Source: Candidatus Hydrogenedentota bacterium (GTDB taxonomy: Bacteria > Hydrogenedentota > Hydrogenedentia > Hydrogenedentales > JAEUWI01). From it: 10,189 nucleotides of DNA. Below, piece after piece: positions 6,569-10,189 of this stretch. Numbering within the stretch: position 1 is the stretch's first letter; each line of letters starts with the position of its first letter. The notes under the pieces were generated by a model. It saw nothing but the letters and a program-made list of their open reading frames with translations. It ran no database searches and had not been told where the DNA came from. Location: assembly GCA_030430835.1 (NCBI GenBank), contig JAUIKJ010000072.1:1-10189 (forward strand), given 5' to 3'. The position numbers were made by a program, and so were the translations under genes.

Positions 6569-8011
6569 CTATTTCTTGATGTGTTCGTAGGCGTCCAGCG
6601 CGCGCTGGCGGGCCTCGCTGTGGTCGATGATCGGCTCGGGATAGGTCTCGCCAAGGACTACGCCCGCCGCGCCCAGCACATCATCCGACGCATCCCAGGG
6701 CGCGTGCAAGTGCGGCGTCGGCAGGGCCTTCAATTCCGGCACCCACCGGCGCACGTATTCGCCATCCGAATCGAACTTCTTTCCTTGGGTGATGGGATTG
6801 AAAATCCGGAAGTAGGGCGCGGCATCGGCGCCGCAGCCGGCGGTCCATTGCCAGCCCATGCTGTTGTTCGCAAGATCGGCATCCACGAGCGTGTCCCAGA
6901 ACCAGTCGGCACCGCGCTGCCACGGGATGAGCAGGTGCTTGACGAGAAAGGACGCCACGATCATCCGCACGCGGTTGTGCATCCAGCCGGTGTGCCACAA
7001 CTCGCGCATTCCAGCGTCCACCATGGGGTAGCCCGTCTGCCCGCGTTGCCAGACCCGAAGCGCATCGGCGTTGTCTTCCCAAGGAAAGGCGGCGAACTCC
7101 GCGCGGAGCGGCGCGCGGTCGGTCGTGGGGAAATGATAGATCACGTAGTGCGCGAACTCGCGCCAGTACAGTTCGCGAACGAAGGCCTCCGCACCGGTCT
7201 CGTTCTTGTTCGGCGGGCGGATGCCGTGCGCCTCGACCGAGGCTTGCCACACGCGGCGCGGACTAATTTCGCCGAAGTGCAGATAGGGCGACAGGCGCGA
7301 CGTGCCGCGCACGCCGGGCCGGTCGCGGCCGTCCTTGTAGTCCGGCGCGCGTTCGTCGAGGAAGGCGCCAAGCTCCGCCTGCGCCCCCACCTCGCCCGGC
7401 GGCCAGGCCTCGGCGATGGCCCCCGCCCAGTCGATCTTCGGTTCAAGCCCGAAGGAATCGAGGGACGCACTTGCCGGCCATTGATCCGGCGCGCCAAGGC
7501 TCCCCGGCGCGGGGATCGCCTCGGGGATGTCGATGGCCTTGACGGCGGATTTCCAGAAGGGCGTGAAGACCTTGTAGGGATCGCCCTGCTGGTTGGCGAG
7601 CGCCCAGGGCTCGACCAATAGCGCGGCGTTGAAACTCTTGACCTCAAGGCCATCCTCCCGCAGCGCTTCCTTGATCGCGGTGTCGCGCGCGATGGCCGCC
7701 GGTTCGTAGCGGCGGCTCCAGTAGACCGCGTCCGCGCCGGTCTCCTTCAGCAGTGCGCGCAGCACATCGAGACTGGATCCGGACCGCAGGATGAGTCGCG
7801 AGCCCTTGTCGCGCAGCGCCTTCTCCAGCGCGGCCAGCGACTGGTGCAACCACCACCGGCTCGCGCCGCCCGGCGGCCAGGGGCCTTCTTCGTCCGGCGC
7901 CCAGATGTACACGGGAATGACCGGACCACCGCGCGCGACGGCCGCCGCAAGCGCGGGATGATCGTCGGTGCGGAGATCCTGGCGAAGCCAGAGCAGGGTG
8001 GCGTTGGACAT
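6569..8011 (-). CDS. phrB: Deoxyribodipyrimidine photolyase (class I CPD-type)
   Basis: A light-driven cytosolic DNA repair flavoprotein that splits UV-induced pyrimidine dimers using FADH-. The 480-residue product has the N-terminal antenna domain (LLWLRQDLRTDDHPAL at residues 6-21, then VIPVYIW), a linker, and the C-terminal FAD domain. The FAD domain shows SPYLHFGEISPR, ELYWREFAHY, GWMHNRVRM (N346, R347), DADLANN (N382, N383, next to the flavin in class I CPD enzymes) and GWQW..GCGADAAPYFRIFNP. The length matches E. coli PhrB (about 470). ATG 8011 (MSNATLLW) is chosen over ATG 8023 because family N-termini begin just before the first strand and a promoter-like sequence overlaps the earlier ATG. 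tspO follows in an operon. Cryptochrome function cannot be excluded, but the CPD-type signature argues for repair. Confidence 0.93.
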   Translation of the reverse strand: MSNATLLWLRQDLRTDDHPALAAAVARGGPVIPVYIWAPDEEGPWPPGGASRWWLHQSLAALEKALRDKGSRLILRSGSSLDVLRALLKETGADAVYWSRRYEPAAIARDTAIKEALREDGLEVKSFNAALLVEPWALANQQGDPYKVFTPFWKSAVKAIDIPEAIPAPGSLGAPDQWPASASLDSFGLEPKIDWAGAIAEAWPPGEVGAQAELGAFLDERAPDYKDGRDRPGVRGTSRLSPYLHFGEISPRRVWQASVEAHGIRPPNKNETGAEAFVRELYWREFAHYVIYHFPTTDRAPLRAEFAAFPWEDNADALRVWQRGQTGYPMVDAGMRELWHTGWMHNRVRMIVASFLVKHLLIPWQRGADWFWDTLVDADLANNSMGWQWTAGCGADAAPYFRIFNPITQGKKFDSDGEYVRRWVPELKALPTPHLHAPWDASDDVLGAAGVVLGETYPEPIIDHSEARQRALDAYEHIKK

Positions 8012-8031
8012 GCCTGCGAGCATACGCAGGC
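8012..8031. promoter_or_regulatory. Inverted repeat framing the photolyase -10 box (candidate operator)
   Basis: GCCTGCG (8012-8018) and CGCAGGC (8025-8031) form a perfect 7-bp inverted repeat with a 6-bp centre. The centre is exactly the putative -10 hexamer, and the left arm abuts the photolyase ATG. A dimeric repressor bound here would block RNA polymerase. In GC-rich DNA a repeat of this size can arise by chance, so the regulatory role is inferred. Confidence 0.4.
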
Positions 8032-8048
8032 GCGTTGCCTACGCGCAA
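8019..8048 (-). promoter_or_regulatory. Candidate promoter of the photolyase-tspO operon
   Basis: On the minus strand, TTGCGC (8048-8043) and TATGCT (8024-8019) are separated by 18 bp. The -10 ends 7 bp before the ATG at 8011, so transcription would start at or next to the start codon, giving a leaderless mRNA. No Shine-Dalgarno sequence is visible before either possible ATG, which agrees with this. Confidence 0.45.
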
Positions 8049-8062
8049 TTGGCCGCGTTGCC
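8031..8062 (+). repeat. 9-bp direct repeat in the divergent control region
   Basis: CGCGTTGCC occurs at 8031-8039 and again at 8054-8062, 23 bp apart from start to start, about two helical turns. The second copy supplies most of the -35 box of the rightward promoter. This spacing suits an activator or repressor site, but it could be chance in GC-rich sequence. Confidence 0.35.
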
Positions 8063-8086
8063 GTGGCCGCCGCGCGCCCGTACAAT
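8058..8086 (+). promoter_or_regulatory. Sigma70-type promoter of the acyltransferase-like gene
   Basis: TTGCCG (8058-8063), a 17-bp spacer and TACAAT (8081-8086) make the best promoter in the window. Only 10 bases separate the -10 from the ATG at 8097, so the expected leader is about 3-5 bases and the mRNA is effectively leaderless. No ribosome binding site is visible. Confidence 0.6.
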
Positions 8087-8096
8087 ACGCGGCTCC

Positions 8097-9215
8097 ATGC
8101 GAGTTCTTCATGCTTGGATGATCTTCTGGTGGAATGTTGTCCACTACGCCCTGTACCGGCTCGGCCTGATGCGCCCGCCGGATTTCCGCAATTATCCCGA
8201 CGACTGGGATCCCTGGCTGGGCAGCCTGCTCGGGTGGCGCACGCGCCTGCGCATTGTCCAGGCGGATCATTGCCCGACGGACCACCCCGCCATCTTCGCG
8301 GCAGGGCACGGCAAACTCGACGATCCGCTCTTCGTATGGGGCGCGGTGAACCGTGCATCGAGCGAAAAGATTCACATTCACTTCATGATGCGCGACGATT
8401 TCTTCGTCGGCCCGCCACGGTCTCGGCTGCCCTTCAGCATGAACGAGCTGACGCGAATGTCCGGCTGCCTCCAGATTTCGCGCGATCAGGTGCAACTGTC
8501 GCAGCTCAAGCCGCTCATCAACGTCTTGCGCGCGCCGGGCTCCTTTGTCATGTTCCCCGGCCGCAGCCGGAGCCGCAGCGGCATGCTGATGGAATACCGC
8601 GATGGCATCGACGAACCCGGCGGCGTCTCCTTCTTCCTGGTCCACGCGCAGCGCCGCAGCCCTGGCCTGCGTATTCCCGCGGTGCCCGTTGCACGTACCT
8701 ACAACCCCGTCACCCGGGTGAGCACCGTGGCCTTTGGCCCGCCCCAGTATCTGGCCGCCGATGCGTCCCGCGAGGAGCAGCGTAATTTTGACCTGGGGCT
8801 GGCCGTGCATATCGGTGACGCGGTGGAGCTTCATGCGCTGCACCTGCTGGCGGCCGTGGTGTATTTGCGCTGCCTCCACGGCGCAACGAGCGTGATTACC
8901 ATGGATCACCTGTTGCGCGTGGTGGATGAGTTACAGCCCGTGCTGCGGAATCAGCTCGTGGACCCGGCACTTCTGGCGTCGCCGGCGACGACGCTGGGTG
9001 CCGCCGCTGGCTGGCTGGTGCAGCAGGGAATTCTGCGGGCGGTCGCGGCGGGCCACCTCCCGGACCGCGCGCGGGTACTCTCGGCCCCGCCGCTCGAGAC
9101 GCAATACCGTCGCGCGAATCCGGTAAAATATCACTTAAATCAGATCTTGCACTTTGACCAACTCGTCCGCGGGATCGAAGTGGAAGTCTTGCGCGGCATT
9201 CGGGGTGAAGGCTAG
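8097..9215 (+). CDS. PlsC/PlsB-like acyltransferase-domain protein with altered motif III
   Basis: A 372-residue protein resembling glycerol-phosphate and lysophosphatidate acyltransferases, which move fatty acyl groups onto glycerolipids at the inner membrane. Motif I is present as GHGKLDDP (H71, D76: the HX4D pair, with Gly where Asn is usual). Motif II may be MMRDDFF (97-103). Motif III is FPGRSRSRSG (153-162), in place of the usual FPEGTRSRxG, so the conserved Glu is missing. IPAVPVARTYN (193-203) fits motif IV. The N-terminus (MRVLHAWMIFWW) is hydrophobic and may anchor it. A C-terminal region of about 150 residues beyond the core is not recognised. ATG 8097 is chosen because a strong promoter ends 10 bp upstream, excluding the open frame before it. 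It is divergent from the photolyase. The substrate is unknown and activity is uncertain. Confidence 0.65.
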   Translation: MRVLHAWMIFWWNVVHYALYRLGLMRPPDFRNYPDDWDPWLGSLLGWRTRLRIVQADHCPTDHPAIFAAGHGKLDDPLFVWGAVNRASSEKIHIHFMMRDDFFVGPPRSRLPFSMNELTRMSGCLQISRDQVQLSQLKPLINVLRAPGSFVMFPGRSRSRSGMLMEYRDGIDEPGGVSFFLVHAQRRSPGLRIPAVPVARTYNPVTRVSTVAFGPPQYLAADASREEQRNFDLGLAVHIGDAVELHALHLLAAVVYLRCLHGATSVITMDHLLRVVDELQPVLRNQLVDPALLASPATTLGAAAGWLVQQGILRAVAAGHLPDRARVLSAPPLETQYRRANPVKYHLNQILHFDQLVRGIEVEVLRGIRGEG

Positions 9216-9306
9216 ACTTGCTGTTTCCCAAACCGGGACCGAAGCAACGCAGTCCAATTTCCCAGTAGGTTCGGCACGCCGGGCCTCGGGAATATTCCTT
9301 CACACC

Positions 9307-9351
9307 TTACCGTTGCCCAACGCGTGGGGTACAACCCTATTCAGGAACGAC
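9307..9351 (+). promoter_or_regulatory. Candidate promoter and ribosome binding site of the lipoprotein gene
   Basis: TTACCG (9307-9312), a 17-bp spacer and TACAAC (9330-9335) form a weak sigma70-like promoter. AGGAA (9343-9347) lies 4 bases before the ATG at 9352 and is an acceptable Shine-Dalgarno sequence. The rest of the gap after the acyltransferase (9216-9306) shows no gene and no convincing terminator. Confidence 0.35.
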
Positions 9352-10189
9352 ATGTACACGTTTCACAAGCCCAAATCCCTTGGCGTGTTGGCCGCCCTCG
9401 CGCTGACCGCGGCATCCGGCTGCTCAAAACCGCAGCAGGGCCCGGTGGTCATCGAGGATGTTCGGCCCGCAACGGCGGAAGAGCTTGCGGTGACGGCCTC
9501 GGCCTCCACCCACGAGCGCCTCGGTCTGCGGCCGGCCAACCAATCCGCGACGCCTGCGGCAAATAGCGGTAGCCCGGCGGAGCATCCCTTCGTCTGGGCC
9601 GCGCCTGCCACGTGGAAGGTCCTGCCCTCCTCGGCCATGCGCCTCGCAAACTACCAGGTGGGCGAGCGCGGCGAGTGCTACTTTAGCGTGCTCGGGGGCG
9701 ATGGCGGTGGCCTGGCGGCCAACATCAACCGCTGGCGCGGACAGATGAACCTCGACCCCCAGACCGAGGACGAGATTGCCGCGCTGCCCACGGTAACCCT
9801 GTTGCACCAGGACGCGAAGCTCATTGAACTGGACGGCGCCTACAGCGGCATGGGCGGCGGTGCCGGTGCACCGGACTACCGCATGCTGGGCGCGGCGCTC
9901 ATCTTCATGGAGCGCGCCTTTTTCGTGAAGATGACCGGACCTGTCGCGGAGATCGCGGGTGAGAAGGACAACTTCATCGCCTTCTGTGAATCGATTCGCC
10001 TGGCCGAACCGGACGACGTGCAGGATGATCACGCCGGACACGATCACGAGGATCATGACCACGGCGATCATGAAGACCATGCGGGCCACGAACACACCGA
10101 CGACGAGACGCCGATGGCCACGGCCACGGACAGCACCCTGCCGCCGGGTCACCCCGAAATCGCCTCGGGCTCGGGTGCGGAACCCGGTC
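9352..10189 (+). CDS. Secreted lipoprotein with His-rich segment, runs off the window (partial)
   Basis: The frame is open from ATG 9352 to the right edge (279 full codons), with no stop seen. The N-terminus is a lipoprotein signal peptide: basic residues (HKPK), a hydrophobic core (LGVLAALALTAA) and the lipobox ASGC with the lipidated Cys at residue 24. A flexible linker follows, then a compact domain of about 130 residues running from FVWAAPATWKVLP through NINRWRGQM to FVKMTGPVAEIAG and FIAFCESIRL. From memory, this pattern recurs in uncharacterised lipoproteins of Planctomycetes and Verrucomicrobia; I know no function for it. Residues 225-252 are rich in His, Asp and Glu (9 His in 28), suggesting periplasmic metal binding. 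A low-complexity Pro/Gly/Ser tail follows. The gene has its own likely promoter and ribosome site and no obvious link to the acyltransferase before it. Confidence 0.75.
   Translation, partial: MYTFHKPKSLGVLAALALTAASGCSKPQQGPVVIEDVRPATAEELAVTASASTHERLGLRPANQSATPAANSGSPAEHPFVWAAPATWKVLPSSAMRLANYQVGERGECYFSVLGGDGGGLAANINRWRGQMNLDPQTEDEIAALPTVTLLHQDAKLIELDGAYSGMGGGAGAPDYRMLGAALIFMERAFFVKMTGPVAEIAGEKDNFIAFCESIRLAEPDDVQDDHAGHDHEDHDHGDHEDHAGHEHTDDETPMATATDSTLPPGHPEIASGSGAEPG

Noticed and set aside
6395..7621. Plus-strand open frame of 408 codons opposite the photolyase and tspO
   Set aside because: It is antisense to two secure genes and has shadow-like composition.
8020..8023. ATG 8023 as the photolyase start
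   Set aside because: It lies within the putative -10/transcription start region and adds four residues before the conserved N-terminus. It remains possible if transcription starts further upstream.
7644..8909. Minus-strand open frame of 421 codons spanning the photolyase/acyltransferase divergent region
   Set aside because: It crosses a clear promoter region and lies antisense or out of frame to two real genes; it shows no domain.
9216..9260. Possible terminator after the acyltransferase-like gene
   Set aside because: CCCAAACCGGG-type pairing is too short, and no T tract follows.
9289..9298. Palindrome GGAATATTCC before the lipoprotein gene
   Set aside because: It is only 10 bp with no partner site and no terminator-like T run. 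Such a palindrome can occur by chance, so I do not call it an operator.

Overview
The window is about 10.2 kb of mostly GC-rich bacterial DNA. It reads as chromosomal DNA of a Gram-negative bacterium: there is a lipoprotein with a lipobox, a TspO-family membrane protein, and a Wzx-type flippase with sugar-nucleotide enzymes. I cannot name the lineage from sequence alone. A high-GC proteobacterium or a PVC/Hydrogenedentota-like group would both fit. I see no rRNA, tRNA, CRISPR array or complete insertion sequence.

Layout. Positions 1-218 are a low-GC block (about 36% GC by my count). It carries the last 19 codons of a plus-strand gene and a clear rho-independent terminator, and it abuts a GC-rich polysaccharide locus. 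That locus has two divergent arms. The minus-strand arm runs NAD-dependent epimerase (2218-3240), dTDP-4-dehydrorhamnose reductase rfbD (1352-2218), then a membrane sugar-phosphate transferase (189-1337) cut off inside its catalytic domain where the low-GC block begins. The plus-strand arm is a GT4 glycosyltransferase (3442-4599) overlapping a Wzx/MOP-type flippase (4592-6088). About 200 bp of divergent promoter region separates the arms. Together the genes would supply a deoxyhexose precursor, start a glycan on undecaprenyl phosphate, extend it and flip it across the inner membrane. The initiating transferase looks broken in this copy.

The flippase ends tail to tail with a light/oxidative-stress pair on the minus strand: photolyase (6569-8011) followed 4 bp later by tspO (6085-6564). 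Divergent from the photolyase, with only 85 bp between start codons, is an acyltransferase-like protein (8097-9215) whose second catalytic motif is altered. Both genes have sigma70-like promoters so close to their ATGs that the transcripts should be leaderless or nearly so. A 7-bp inverted repeat exactly frames the putative photolyase -10 box.

The right edge holds the 5' part of a secreted lipoprotein (9352 to beyond the window) with a conserved-looking domain and a His/Asp/Glu-rich, probably metal-binding stretch.

Most worth a second look: the truncated initiating transferase at the composition junction, the photolyase-tspO operon with its compact divergent control region, the acyltransferase lacking the usual motif III Glu, and the His-rich lipoprotein. 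I see no convincing wholly new multi-gene system.
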